The notes: generated by a model not told the origin, from the sequence alone. 49,929 nt of DNA from SIG575 sp045534165 (GCA_045534165.1 JAZSJD010000073.1:1-49929), one strand, 5' to 3'; shown: positions 34,720 to 44,252, counted from the stretch's first letter. Numbers and translations: made by a program.

Positions 34720-36925
34720 ATAACTCCTCCCTTATAAGCATAATCGAATCTATATAATCGATAGGAATAGTAATTTCATTTCCCTGCTGTAAATACTCAA
34801 TTTTCTTTCTTGCATAAATTCTCGGAATATCAAACTCATATTTTTTGGGCACTGTAAAATCGAATTCATAAGGATCACATTCTTCAATCTGAATCTTATT
34901 GAAATCAACATACTTAGAGAATATTCCATGAACATCCTTAATCTGCCTGGATATCCGCGTATTATGATAAGAAAGAATACGTTTGGTTTTTGTAATTTTG
35001 GAATCTTTCTTTTTAAGAACAGAAAAATCCCTCATAAGATTACAAGCACAGCTTATATAACGAGAAAATTGTACCAATGCAGCGTTAATGTGACTACAAA
35101 TTCCACTCATTACATAATTAAAATGCTTGAAACGATTAACAAGCTTTTTCCTGAGAACAAACAGATAAATAAAACCAATCACAAGAAAAACAGCCAACAA
35201 AACACCGGTTATCGCTAATGAAACAAGAAAAGATTTTGATGTATTCATGTTTCCGAAAATCAAAGGTAAAAAACCGATGAAATATGCAAGTAAAGCCACT
35301 AAGCCAACAAATACTGTCTTTTTCTTAGTCATTCTCTGAGAAATTCCTCGTCTGACCTCTTTATCAGCTTCCTGTATCTGCTCAGTAAACTTCTTTGTAT
35401 TAAACAAATGTGTTGTGGTAGTTTCAACCATTTTTTGCTCTACTTCAGCTAAATGGAATTTTACATCTTCTACCTGGTATTCAGACAACAACAAAGTTCT
35501 GTCATCGTCAATAAGATTGTTATTTCTGAATCCGTCCATAACAGCTGTTTTTACAGCTCTTCGAGGTTCACGAAGATATCTGATAAAACGTTTGCTGATG
35601 TTTCTGTATTGCTGTGACCAATATGAAGCTTCGTCACCGGGACAGTCAGTGGACAATCCAATACCTTTATGCTCGGCATACAATCCGTTTTCATCATTTT
35701 CTGAAGGGATTTCTACCGGAATATTGATATCAGATTCAAACAATCTCTGCGCTGTTTTATTGTCAACTGAAGTTTCTCTATCACGATCCAATTGCATTTC
35801 AATATCTTTCAGGAAAATCTGTGTAGATTTCAACTTGCTGATATAATTTCCGCAAATATCAGACATAATGTCGGCATTGAAATCAATCTGGGCGCGATAA
35901 ACGTTATGTGCATTCATTAAACCATTAGGCACATCATTATTTGCTATAACAAGCAACAGACACAACAATTGAATTTCATCAAACTTGTATTGCTTGTTAT
36001 CTTTCTGAATTATATCAAACAGAATAAATTTCAATTTTTCATGATATAAATTGAAATCAGTGAATCTGGATGACGAAATTTCATCTTTCTTCTTCCACTT
36101 GATATCTTGTTCAACTTTTTCGAAGTCGAATGTTCTTGGTGAAACACAAATTACCTCTGCAGGGAATTTATCTTTCATTGAAAAGTCATCAGCAACATTT
36201 TGTAAAAGCTCGTGTTTTTTTGTGTTTTCAATTAAACACTCGGCATACTCAGGATCACAGTATATAGGATCATTACCGATAAATTTAATGAAATCAAGTA
36301 TTTCCGTATCGGGAATCAGACTGCTGATTCCCGATACATCAGCTTCTTTAATATACGAAATTAACAAATCGATATTATCTTCTTCAACAAACTTTTTCAA
36401 TTTATCACGCTGATACTTGTCAAACCTAACCGCCATTTCGGAACAATTCACAACTTCAAGCTGTTTTTTTATCATATATTCAAAAGGTTGTAACTGACCT
36501 GACATCAATAACGTATATTCATCTTCTGAAAGAACAGACTTGAAGGTCGGAATACCATTTAATGCGGTTGTGAGTTTAACTAATGGATTTGAAACAGCTT
36601 TTTCATAGGCCGCAATCCTTTGCTCGCGTCTATTTCTTAAGTAATCCCAACTTCTACTCTTTTTTGAATAGAACGACTCACTATAATTTGTATAATCAAA
36701 CGGGTTTATTTTTTCAAAACCATCATCGTACAGGATAAGAGCTCTCCACTCATTATGGTACTCAATCAGATTATATAAATCAGGTACCATAGCATTAAAG
36801 TTCCTGGCATCTTTATCCCATTCACAAAAAGCAACTTGTTCCGAACTATAGAGCGGTCCAAAAAACATTTTAGTTTCTTCGAAGAGTTTTAGAGTTTCTT
36901 TTTCGGCAAAAATTACCGTAAACAT
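34712..36925 (-). CDS. Two-TM protein of unknown family in the tubulin-VWA operon
   Basis: 737 residues; I do not recognise the family. Residues 1-80 form a compact alpha/beta start (FTVIFAEKETLKLFEE, NEWRALILYDD). A long helical cytoplasmic part follows. Two TM helices lie at about residues 545-567 and 578-600 (TVFVGLVALLAYFIGFLPLIFG; FLVSLAITGVLLAVFLVIGF), flanked by coiled-coil-like segments. There is no signal peptide. GGGGAGGG precedes the ATG. It lies 33 bases behind the tubulin-like gene and overlaps the giant gene by 8 bases, so it is probably a stoichiometric partner of one of them. Confidence 0.8.
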   Translation of the reverse strand: MFTVIFAEKETLKLFEETKMFFGPLYSSEQVAFCEWDKDARNFNAMVPDLYNLIEYHNEWRALILYDDGFEKINPFDYTNYSESFYSKKSRSWDYLRNRREQRIAAYEKAVSNPLVKLTTALNGIPTFKSVLSEDEYTLLMSGQLQPFEYMIKKQLEVVNCSEMAVRFDKYQRDKLKKFVEEDNIDLLISYIKEADVSGISSLIPDTEILDFIKFIGNDPIYCDPEYAECLIENTKKHELLQNVADDFSMKDKFPAEVICVSPRTFDFEKVEQDIKWKKKDEISSSRFTDFNLYHEKLKFILFDIIQKDNKQYKFDEIQLLCLLLVIANNDVPNGLMNAHNVYRAQIDFNADIMSDICGNYISKLKSTQIFLKDIEMQLDRDRETSVDNKTAQRLFESDINIPVEIPSENDENGLYAEHKGIGLSTDCPGDEASYWSQQYRNISKRFIRYLREPRRAVKTAVMDGFRNNNLIDDDRTLLLSEYQVEDVKFHLAEVEQKMVETTTTHLFNTKKFTEQIQEADKEVRRGISQRMTKKKTVFVGLVALLAYFIGFLPLIFGNMNTSKSFLVSLAITGVLLAVFLVIGFIYLFVLRKKLVNRFKHFNYVMSGICSHINAALVQFSRYISCACNLMRDFSVLKKKDSKITKTKRILSYHNTRISRQIKDVHGIFSKYVDFNKIQIEECDPYEFDFTVPKKYEFDIPRIYARKKIEYLQQGNEITIPIDYIDSIMLIREELYD

Positions 36926-36958
36926 TTTACACCCTCCCCTAAAAACTCCGGTTTTGAA

Positions 36959-39900
36959 TTACTTAATAAGAGCACGCAATTCTTCAATTTTGTCAGAACA
37001 CTTATATGTGTTAAGCTTTCTGATTTTGTTGCTTACCTTTCGGAATACCATATTAACAACACGGTTTTCGCTAATTTCAGTATTCTTTCTCATAGCATCA
37101 TTTTCATTGAAAGCATCATTTTTAAAGTTGTCGATAAACAATCTGAACTGAGCTTCCAAACGACCTGCAAGGAATGGGTCACGGTCAACTTCCTGCTCGT
37201 ATTTGCTTACTTCTTTTTCCATTACAGCAATTACGCTGTCAATCATAATTGAAAGTTCATTATCGTCCATCTTTGAACGGGGCAAAGAATTATAATATAC
37301 AAGAGGAATTTCAAATACGCTTGTGGGAGCAACATGTCCGTCACCGATTTTGAAGTTTTCTGTATCACGAACAAAGGCACTTTCTGAATATCTGCGGTTA
37401 GCGTTGATATCGTATTTACAACGTTCTGCCTGCATTTCATAAATCTTAGCAACTGAAGCTCTGTCTCTGTAAAGAGCGTCAAGAACTTCATAGAATTCAT
37501 CACATTCAGTATTATTTGAAACTACAAGTGCTGTTCTGTCACCTTCAGTATCCTCAAGTGCAAAAATACGTTTTTTCGCATCATATCTTGAAGAAGGATG
37601 AGTAATAATCATACCGTGTACAACACCATATATTAATGCTGAGTGAATTTTAACCATTTCATTATAATGAGCATCCAGAGCAATTTCGGGCATTGCTGTA
37701 AGAGCATCCCAACGTTTGTCAACATGCAATGAAATAGTAGCGCTCTTAGTAGAATCGGGACCGATATTTTTAATATAGTCGTGATAAGCTTTGTAATAGA
37801 TACCGGGGTCTTCGTTATACTGAGCATCCTTATTATATTCTTCAGGACTTCTGAAACGTGCAAGAGTATCAGGTGTAATGTTATAGAGAGCATTGAAGAA
37901 ATGCATTTCATATTTAGAAATTGTTCCTGTTCCTGTTACGTTCATATTGAAGGGCTGAACAAGACTCGGCATATCCAAATCGCGTAATTCATCAAGTTTC
38001 TTGTTATAAGCGCAAAGACAAACTTCGCGGGGTTCATTGAAGTTTGCACAACCAATACCGGGTGAAGCAAGTTTTTTACCAAACTTAATCTTTTCTCTGA
38101 GATATTCTGTCTTTCTTGAATCAGAAATTTCAGGAGCAAATATGGGTGATTCTCCGTCTGACTGTTCAACAGCTTTGAAGTATTCATTAAACTGCAATTC
38201 CTGAGAAATAGCATCTTTAACATTAATGTTAAGTATACCGTCACATTCCTCACGTACAGATTCAACGAAGTAATCAATAAGAACTGTATCGAAAATATCT
38301 GTTGCAGGTTTAGCGAGTGCAGGGTCATACTGTGCAACACGGATGTTATCTGCATTAACCTTGACAGCATCAAAAATCTTAGCGCTCAATGCGGGAGGAA
38401 GCATAAGATCGTCGCCTGTTGTGGGACAGATTTCAATCAATCTGTTAAGGCAGTTTTTATCTGCACATACATATGCTGTGCTGTTACCTTCTCTGAATTT
38501 AAGTTTATCAATAATTTCTTCCTGTTCTTTAGCAAGGAGATATACCTTACCTTCAAAAGATGCATAGAATTTTTCAAATTCTGTGCAAAGCTGACCTAAA
38601 TAGTCTTTTGCTACTCTGTATGAAGATTCTTTGAGGAGGCATTCACAATAATCTTTTACTGCTGCAGAATAAGCCGGGAACAAATCATTGAATTTAGTCC
38701 ACAAAGCTTTATATCCGCCTGATTTTTCAAAGAATTTTGCATCATTCTTTTCAAGTTTACAAACAGAATCGAAATTGCCTTCTTTTGTCTTACTTGTAAA
38801 TCCACCACGTACATCGAAATAATCAGGATCATTTGCACTGGGAGAGAATACAGCAAGATCGTTGAATAACTTATCAATATTTGCTTTTGCTGCTTTATGC
38901 AAAGCTTCAAATTTATCTTTCAATACATAAAGCATATAACGCATTGCATTGGGATGCATAGCGCCTTCGTTATCAATAAGGAGATTTTCTATATGGAAAG
39001 GTGATTTATCTGCGCTGATAGAAGGTGCATCAAAGAAAATTGATCTTGCTGCAGCTCTTGCAGAAATTTCAGCATTCTTCTTAACCTCACTCTCATAGTT
39101 TCTGATTTTCTGAAGGTTAGTAGAAGCCTTACCTCTCAAGCTTTCATCGTTTTCGTAGTCGAGACTTTCGCTGAGTTCATCAACAGCAACTTTAAGGTTT
39201 CTGATTTGCGGATCACTTTCAAAAGACTTTTTGATCTGTGTATCAAATGCACCAAGGAAAGCAATCAATCTTGTATTGACTTCAGCCTGAACTTTATCAA
39301 CATTGTTAGCAAGGCTACCCTTGATATCTTTATCAAAACGAGCCTGACCTTCGTTAACACGTTTTACGTAAACACCTGAAAGTGTGGGTGCAGCATCAGT
39401 TGTGATTGCTCTCTTCTTCTTAAATTCAGCTTTTTCTTTTTCGAAAGCCTTGTCATATTTGAGCCATTCACCAACAGTTTCGCCATCACCGATGCAAGAA
39501 ATTGCTCTTGCATATGCAACGTATTCAACTATATCCTCATAAGGATATTTCAACACAGATGCACCGATACCGCCGAAACGGTTACGGCCAAGGTTTTCGC
39601 CATTAGCAAATTCTTTGATGATATTATCTTCAATACCGAAAGCATCCTTTTCCATAGGACCGATGTTCTGTTCAAACAAGCTCTGTGCAGCAAACTCTTT
39701 GTACTGATCAAGAGTAAGCATACTTTCCTGGCTCTGGTCAACTCTGTCAAGAAGGAAACAGAAATCAAAAGGTAAGCCTTCAAGTTTGTCAACACCATTT
39801 GTGGTTGTAGGAACATCAATATAGAGATCCTTATATCTTTCCAGATCTTTACGAACTGCACAGAAACCACTGGCTTTAATCATAAATGCATTGATTTCTT

Positions 39901-40558
39901 TAATTGTTGCATAACCGTTTCTGCGTAAACTTTCTTTCTCAGTTTCTGTACGGATAACTGTATCCATTACACCGGGAAGCAATAAGTAGCCACGGATGAT
40001 AGCAGCTTTTTCACGATAGTGTTTATGTAAATATTCACGAATCAACATACCAACTGTCATAGCGATACCTGAACCGGTACCACCTGCTGCTGAAGAAACG
40101 ATAACAACACGAAGAGCCTGTTTAAGTTCTCCGCCGTCTTTAAGGAAAAGTTCATCAATTGCTTTGTATAATTTCTGGATTTCACCGGTCTTGATAGTTG
40201 CATTCAAAGCAAGTCTTGAAATTGCACGAACCTGACCTGCACCTTCAGAAACAGTTTTTGAATAAAGAGTTGTATTATTGGGGAACCAATTGTTACGTGC
40301 ATCATCATCGTTCTTAAGGTAATCAAGAACGCTCTGAGTAGAAGATGTCTGAATGGGTATTACATTAGCTTTACAATTTTTTACATATTTAAGATCGTTT
40401 GCATTAGTATCCATAGCAACGAATTTGATATTATCAAGTTCAGGTCCTCTGCAGCGTCCTGCAACTCTTGTAACGATATCCGAGCCGATACCGCCGACGC
40501 CAACGAACAGTGTTTCTTTTGTAACATTAAACTGAACATTTTCTTTTTTAACTGCCAT
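36959..40558 (-). CDS. Tubulin/FtsZ-like GTPase, large form
   Basis: 1199 residues, about three times the size of FtsZ. LFVGVGGIGSDIV at 17-29 corresponds to the first nucleotide-binding loop of FtsZ (GVGGAG), and SSAAGGTGSGIAM at 155-167 is the tubulin signature GGTGSG. Residues 1 to about 350 should be the GTPase (Tubulin_2-like); the remaining about 850 residues are mostly helical and unassigned. It probably assembles into filaments or rings in a GTP-dependent way. It sits 21 bases behind the VWA gene. FtsZ-like proteins of this kind in operons with VWA and membrane proteins have been proposed to remodel membranes (FtsZl families of Makarova and Koonin, from memory). GGGAGG ribosome site. 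Confidence 0.9.
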   Translation of the reverse strand: MAVKKENVQFNVTKETLFVGVGGIGSDIVTRVAGRCRGPELDNIKFVAMDTNANDLKYVKNCKANVIPIQTSSTQSVLDYLKNDDDARNNWFPNNTTLYSKTVSEGAGQVRAISRLALNATIKTGEIQKLYKAIDELFLKDGGELKQALRVVIVSSAAGGTGSGIAMTVGMLIREYLHKHYREKAAIIRGYLLLPGVMDTVIRTETEKESLRRNGYATIKEINAFMIKASGFCAVRKDLERYKDLYIDVPTTTNGVDKLEGLPFDFCFLLDRVDQSQESMLTLDQYKEFAAQSLFEQNIGPMEKDAFGIEDNIIKEFANGENLGRNRFGGIGASVLKYPYEDIVEYVAYARAISCIGDGETVGEWLKYDKAFEKEKAEFKKKRAITTDAAPTLSGVYVKRVNEGQARFDKDIKGSLANNVDKVQAEVNTRLIAFLGAFDTQIKKSFESDPQIRNLKVAVDELSESLDYENDESLRGKASTNLQKIRNYESEVKKNAEISARAAARSIFFDAPSISADKSPFHIENLLIDNEGAMHPNAMRYMLYVLKDKFEALHKAAKANIDKLFNDLAVFSPSANDPDYFDVRGGFTSKTKEGNFDSVCKLEKNDAKFFEKSGGYKALWTKFNDLFPAYSAAVKDYCECLLKESSYRVAKDYLGQLCTEFEKFYASFEGKVYLLAKEQEEIIDKLKFREGNSTAYVCADKNCLNRLIEICPTTGDDLMLPPALSAKIFDAVKVNADNIRVAQYDPALAKPATDIFDTVLIDYFVESVREECDGILNINVKDAISQELQFNEYFKAVEQSDGESPIFAPEISDSRKTEYLREKIKFGKKLASPGIGCANFNEPREVCLCAYNKKLDELRDLDMPSLVQPFNMNVTGTGTISKYEMHFFNALYNITPDTLARFRSPEEYNKDAQYNEDPGIYYKAYHDYIKNIGPDSTKSATISLHVDKRWDALTAMPEIALDAHYNEMVKIHSALIYGVVHGMIITHPSSRYDAKKRIFALEDTEGDRTALVVSNNTECDEFYEVLDALYRDRASVAKIYEMQAERCKYDINANRRYSESAFVRDTENFKIGDGHVAPTSVFEIPLVYYNSLPRSKMDDNELSIMIDSVIAVMEKEVSKYEQEVDRDPFLAGRLEAQFRLFIDNFKNDAFNENDAMRKNTEISENRVVNMVFRKVSNKIRKLNTYKCSDKIEELRALIK

Positions 40559-40579
40559 GATAAATTCCTCCCAGAATAA

Positions 40580-42811
40580 TTATTTTATAGTTTTTGTTTT
40601 ACAAGTAAGTGTTGCTAAGCCGCCGGACCTTGAAGCTTCGAATCGGGGACTGCAGCTGACTACCTGTTCAATAGGCTGGACATCTTTGCCTGTTTCAGCT
40701 TTTCTCAATTCAGTAGCCTTTATCCATCTGCCTTCATAGTTTATATACTTAGTTCCGGCTATTTTTACCTCATCACAAGGTGAATCAATACCGATGATTG
40801 CAATTCTTCTTCTTCTGGACTTTGTAAAGCGATTATCTACCGCTTTTATATCAAAGGAAACTGAACATTGTTCAGTATAATCAACAGCCGGAGAGCCAAG
40901 AATTGACAAAGATTTACTTTTTCTTCTGTACTCTACATTTACAAATCCACCATCTAATTCACCTGAAGACATAGTAACGAAACCTGCGGTGTCTTTAACA
41001 ATGCTCTTTGGCAATACTTTCTGAAGCATATACAATAACCAGAGTGCAAGCAAGAGAAGGACAAGAAGAATCCACAACAAATATCTCCATATTTTGCTGT
41101 ATTTCTGAATTTCAAAAGAAACTTTATCAGTATTTGACTTAGTCTCTTTTCCGAGTTCATCAGTACATGTAGCTGATGCTGTTAATTTATATTTGCCTGT
41201 AGCAGGCTCTATGTACGCACCTTTTTCATCCTGAGAAATGAAAACATTATATGCTGATTCACCGGGAATAATTTCGGTTCTGTATTTCAAGCCATCTGTA
41301 ATTGAAAGATCCAGTTTAGTTGATGCCAACTGTTTGTCTGTCAAAGGTTTACCGTCAAGTGTCAAAGCAACTTTGATAGGTTTCCACTCTTCGTGGTCTT
41401 TCAATTGATACCATGTCTGGTCTGCCGATACTTTAATTTTGAAACTTGTTGACGGTTCTTTAACATCTATTGAAGAAAGCCATTTTAATTCAGGATCATC
41501 CAGGCTTGTGATTTTGTATTTACCTAAATATTCACCTTCAATATAAATTTCCGTTTTACTGTCAGTATCAAAAGTAATTTCAGCACCGTTTTCATATTCT
41601 TTATAGTCTGCATCTTTCGATGTTTTGATGTAAGTCATTAATTTAACATCTTTACCCATCAATTCATGTGATGTAACATCTTCACCTGTTGAAGCATCCA
41701 CAATTTTACTTGTTACGGTATACTCACCTGCAATAAAATCATCAGGACCTTTGATTTTTTGTCCGTCACTTTTTTTTACAATAGAAACGTCAATGTCAAC
41801 ATCAGGTTCGTAGAATATCTGTATGTTCTCTTTTTTGTCCACACCGCTGTAAGATAAAGTATATTCACCTTTGGGGCAGGCATCAAAAGTAACAACCTGA
41901 CCGGCAAGAGATGTATCCACCGGTGCATTGCCACGTCCAAATGCTTTAATTTCACTATATTTACGCTGTCCGCTATCCAAAGTAATATCTATATTTTTAC
42001 CTTTGGAATCTTTCAAAGAAGTAACGTTAGCATTTGCTCCCTGAGCAAAAACAATAACATTCTTCATTGATAAATCAAGATTGAGTTTGTCACCATTCAA
42101 ACGGTTACCCGGAAGGATTGAACGCTGGAAAATCAGGTTACAAATTCCAATCAGGTCACTCATTAAACTATCATCTGAAGATTTTTTAGCATAGAAATTA
42201 TTTACCTCATCAGGCTTTAATGCCTCAGCCTTACCAAAGCCCAGATACTGTACCTTTATTTCCTGTGATGCCAAAGCAGAAATTTTTTCTCGCAGTTTAA
42301 ATGACTCTCCTTTTCCGCCTCTGTTTTCCTGATTAAATTCACCGTCGGTAAGTATGATAAGCCATTTTTCATCAGCATTGGAAGTTTTCAGATAATTATG
42401 TGCCTCTGTTACAGGAGCAAACGGTGTATTGTTAGGATTAACAGTATACAGGTTAGATATCTTATTAATATCCTGCTTGTTTTTAACCTCAATAGCAGCA
42501 TAACTACCACCTGAACTTGGCTGTGACCCGTCAGTGGTTACTTCCCACATTGGGAAAATATAAAGCCTGTCTTTATCGTAATTAAGCATTGATGCAAATA
42601 TTTCCATTGCATATTTAGCTCTGCACCAACCCATATTGTCATACATTGAACCTGAATTATCAAAAACTACCGCAATGTCATAACTTTTTTCTGTTTTTGT
42701 TACTGTTGCTGCGCTTGCTGTGAACGGAATCGAAGAAAATACGCTCATCACCATCAACAACATTAACAGCACTGAAGAAATTCTGTAAAATATTTTTGCT
42801 GTTTTCTTCAT
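40580..42811 (-). CDS. Secreted VWA-domain protein with one late TM helix
   Basis: 743 residues. Residues 1-34 are a signal peptide (ending ...FTASAA). The VWA domain begins at about 44, with an intact MIDAS motif DNSGSM (D51, S53, S55) and a later TDGEF segment. Several Ig-like repeats follow. One TM helix lies at about 583-606 (WRYLLWILLVLLLLALWLL), leaving about 135 residues in the cytoplasm. The protein thus displays a metal-dependent adhesion domain outside and a small domain inside, next to the tubulin-like protein. AGGAGG precedes the ATG. First large gene of the operon. Confidence 0.9.
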   Translation of the reverse strand: MKKTAKIFYRISSVLLMLLMVMSVFSSIPFTASAATVTKTEKSYDIAVVFDNSGSMYDNMGWCRAKYAMEIFASMLNYDKDRLYIFPMWEVTTDGSQPSSGGSYAAIEVKNKQDINKISNLYTVNPNNTPFAPVTEAHNYLKTSNADEKWLIILTDGEFNQENRGGKGESFKLREKISALASQEIKVQYLGFGKAEALKPDEVNNFYAKKSSDDSLMSDLIGICNLIFQRSILPGNRLNGDKLNLDLSMKNVIVFAQGANANVTSLKDSKGKNIDITLDSGQRKYSEIKAFGRGNAPVDTSLAGQVVTFDACPKGEYTLSYSGVDKKENIQIFYEPDVDIDVSIVKKSDGQKIKGPDDFIAGEYTVTSKIVDASTGEDVTSHELMGKDVKLMTYIKTSKDADYKEYENGAEITFDTDSKTEIYIEGEYLGKYKITSLDDPELKWLSSIDVKEPSTSFKIKVSADQTWYQLKDHEEWKPIKVALTLDGKPLTDKQLASTKLDLSITDGLKYRTEIIPGESAYNVFISQDEKGAYIEPATGKYKLTASATCTDELGKETKSNTDKVSFEIQKYSKIWRYLLWILLVLLLLALWLLYMLQKVLPKSIVKDTAGFVTMSSGELDGGFVNVEYRRKSKSLSILGSPAVDYTEQCSVSFDIKAVDNRFTKSRRRRIAIIGIDSPCDEVKIAGTKYINYEGRWIKATELRKAETGKDVQPIEQVVSCSPRFEASRSGGLATLTCKTKTIK

Positions 42812-42852
42812 TTTATCCCTCCTGTTGTTATAATAAAATTTAATATTTTTAA

Positions 42853-43026
42853 TTATTGTTTATACTGAATAAAATCGTGAAAATCATCCGTATAAATATC
42901 AAGAACATTAAGAAGTTTATTAGTGTTTTCACTGTTTGTAAAATTATGGTCATTTGAGAAAACTAAAAAAGAATCAAACCTTTCTGAAACCACCATTTTT
43001 TGTGAATAAATTAACGCACAACCTCC
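42853..43026 (-). pseudogene. Small open frame in the operon leader, possible gene remnant
   Basis: Open from 43026 to a stop at 42853. A 47-codon part starts at the ATG at 42996 (MVVSERFDSFLVFSNDHNF...), but the nearest ribosome site, AGGAGG at 43021-43026, is too far away and the frame is also open before the ATG. The ERFDSFLV segment resembles ERYDSSLV in the remnant at 25677-25856. It may be a remnant or a leader peptide; I do not assign a function. Confidence 0.35.
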
Positions 43027-43045
43027 TCATTTTTACACAAAATCC

Positions 43046-43074
43046 TATAATTCGTGCAAAAAAATTATAATTCG
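43046..43074. promoter_or_regulatory. 9-base direct repeats, 20-base spacing
   Basis: TATAATTCG occurs at 43046-43054 and at 43066-43074, two DNA turns apart, just downstream of the start point. It could be a second operator or part of a leader structure. Confidence 0.35.
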
Positions 43075-43077
43075 ACT

Positions 43078-43094
43078 TATACTGAATCAGTATA
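43078..43094 (-). promoter_or_regulatory. Perfect palindromic operator over the -10 of the large operon
   Basis: TATACTGA-A-TCAGTATA, two 8-base half sites with a single central base. It covers the -10 box and the expected start point near 43082. A dimeric repressor binding here would block the promoter. The repressor is not identified in the window. Confidence 0.65.
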
Positions 43095-43117
43095 CTCTTC
43101 TGCAATATTTTTGTCAA
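43089..43117 (-). promoter_or_regulatory. Sigma-A promoter of the VWA-tubulin-TIR operon
   Basis: Minus strand -35 TTGACA (43112-43117), spacer of exactly 17 bases, and -10 TATACT (43089-43094). The leader to the VWA start is about 270 bases. No other promoter of this quality was seen between 43117 and 25864. The stretch 43118-43290 is AT-rich and holds no gene that I can support. Confidence 0.8.
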
Positions 43118-43298
43118 CAGCATAAAGTTCAATAATTCAACATTTTGTCGGAATAATCCACACCCTGAATAACAATATATTCCAATAAATAAACATAATA
43201 AATGCTATATACTGTGTAATTATATTAAATAAAAATTTTCCATATAAAAAATATAAAAATTCTATTAAAAAAAGTCCCCTACAGAAGATCAACGAAAA

Positions 43299-43326
43299 AA
43301 AGACACCGCCTCAAGGCGATGTCTTT
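43299..43326 (-). terminator. Terminator of fba
   Basis: AAAGACACCGCC/GGCGATGTCTTT, a 12-bp stem with one mismatch and a TCAA loop, followed on the minus strand by a run of T. It lies about 24 bases past the fba stop. Confidence 0.85.
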
Positions 43327-43349
43327 TTTGTTTATAATAAGCTTTTTAC

Positions 43350-44216
43350 TTATGCTTTGTTTGCTGAACCGAAAAGTTCGATCTTTTCTTTTACGCAAGC
43401 TTTGATTGCTTCTGCACCGGGAGCAAGAAGTTTTCTGGGGTCGAAGCCTTTGCCCTGAAGGTCTTTGCCTTCTTCGATATATTTTCTTGTTGCTTCCTGG
43501 AATGCAAGCTGACATTCTGTGTTAACATTGATTTTAGAAACGCCGAGAGAAATAGCTTTCTGAATCATATCAGCAGGAATGCCTGTACCACCGTGAAGAA
43601 CGAGAGGCATAGCACCTGTTTTTTCCTGAACTGCTGCAAGAGTATCAAATGAAAGACCTGCCCAGTTTTCAGGATATTTACCGTGGATGTTACCGATACC
43701 TGCTGCAAGCATTGTAACGCCAAGGTCAGCGATCATTTTACATTCGTTAGGATCTGCGCATTCACCTGCACCAACAACACCGTCTTCTTCACCGCCGATT
43801 GAGCCAACTTCAGCTTCAATTGAAAGGCCTTTTTCTTCACAGATTGCAACTAATTCCTTTGTTTTTGCAATGTTTTCATCGATAGGATAGTGAGAACCGT
43901 CAAACATGATTGAGCTGAAACCTGCTTCGATACAAGCTTTTGCACCTTCGTATGAACCGTGGTCAAGATGAAGAGCAACGGGAACTGTGATGTTAAGACC
44001 TTCAAGCATACCTTCAACCATGCCTACAACTGTCTTGTAACCGCACATATATTTACCTGCACCTTCAGATACACCAAGGATAACAGGAGAATTCATTTCC
44101 TGTGCAGTAAGAAGGATTGACTTTGTCCATTCAAGGTTATTGATATTGAACTGACCAACTGCATAGTGACCAGCCTTTGCTTTTGTGAGCATTTCTTTTG
44201 CATTTACTAATGGCAT
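43350..44216 (-). CDS. fba: Class II fructose-bisphosphate aldolase
   Basis: 288 residues. Zinc and substrate motifs: VALHLDHGSYEGA, SIMFDGSHYP, EAEVGSIGGEEDGV, LVLHGGTGIP and KINVNTECQ. It splits fructose-1,6-bisphosphate in glycolysis; tagatose-bisphosphate activity cannot be excluded. ATG at 44216 (MPLVNAKEML, the usual family start) is preferred; the frame extends to 44270 but overlaps the promoter. Single gene with its own consensus promoter and terminator, set between two genes of unusual type. Confidence 0.95.
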   Translation of the reverse strand: MPLVNAKEMLTKAKAGHYAVGQFNINNLEWTKSILLTAQEMNSPVILGVSEGAGKYMCGYKTVVGMVEGMLEGLNITVPVALHLDHGSYEGAKACIEAGFSSIMFDGSHYPIDENIAKTKELVAICEEKGLSIEAEVGSIGGEEDGVVGAGECADPNECKMIADLGVTMLAAGIGNIHGKYPENWAGLSFDTLAAVQEKTGAMPLVLHGGTGIPADMIQKAISLGVSKINVNTECQLAFQEATRKYIEEGKDLQGKGFDPRKLLAPGAEAIKACVKEKIELFGSANKA

Positions 44217-44252
44217 AATTTTACACACTCCTATAAAAATTTTATCGAAGAT

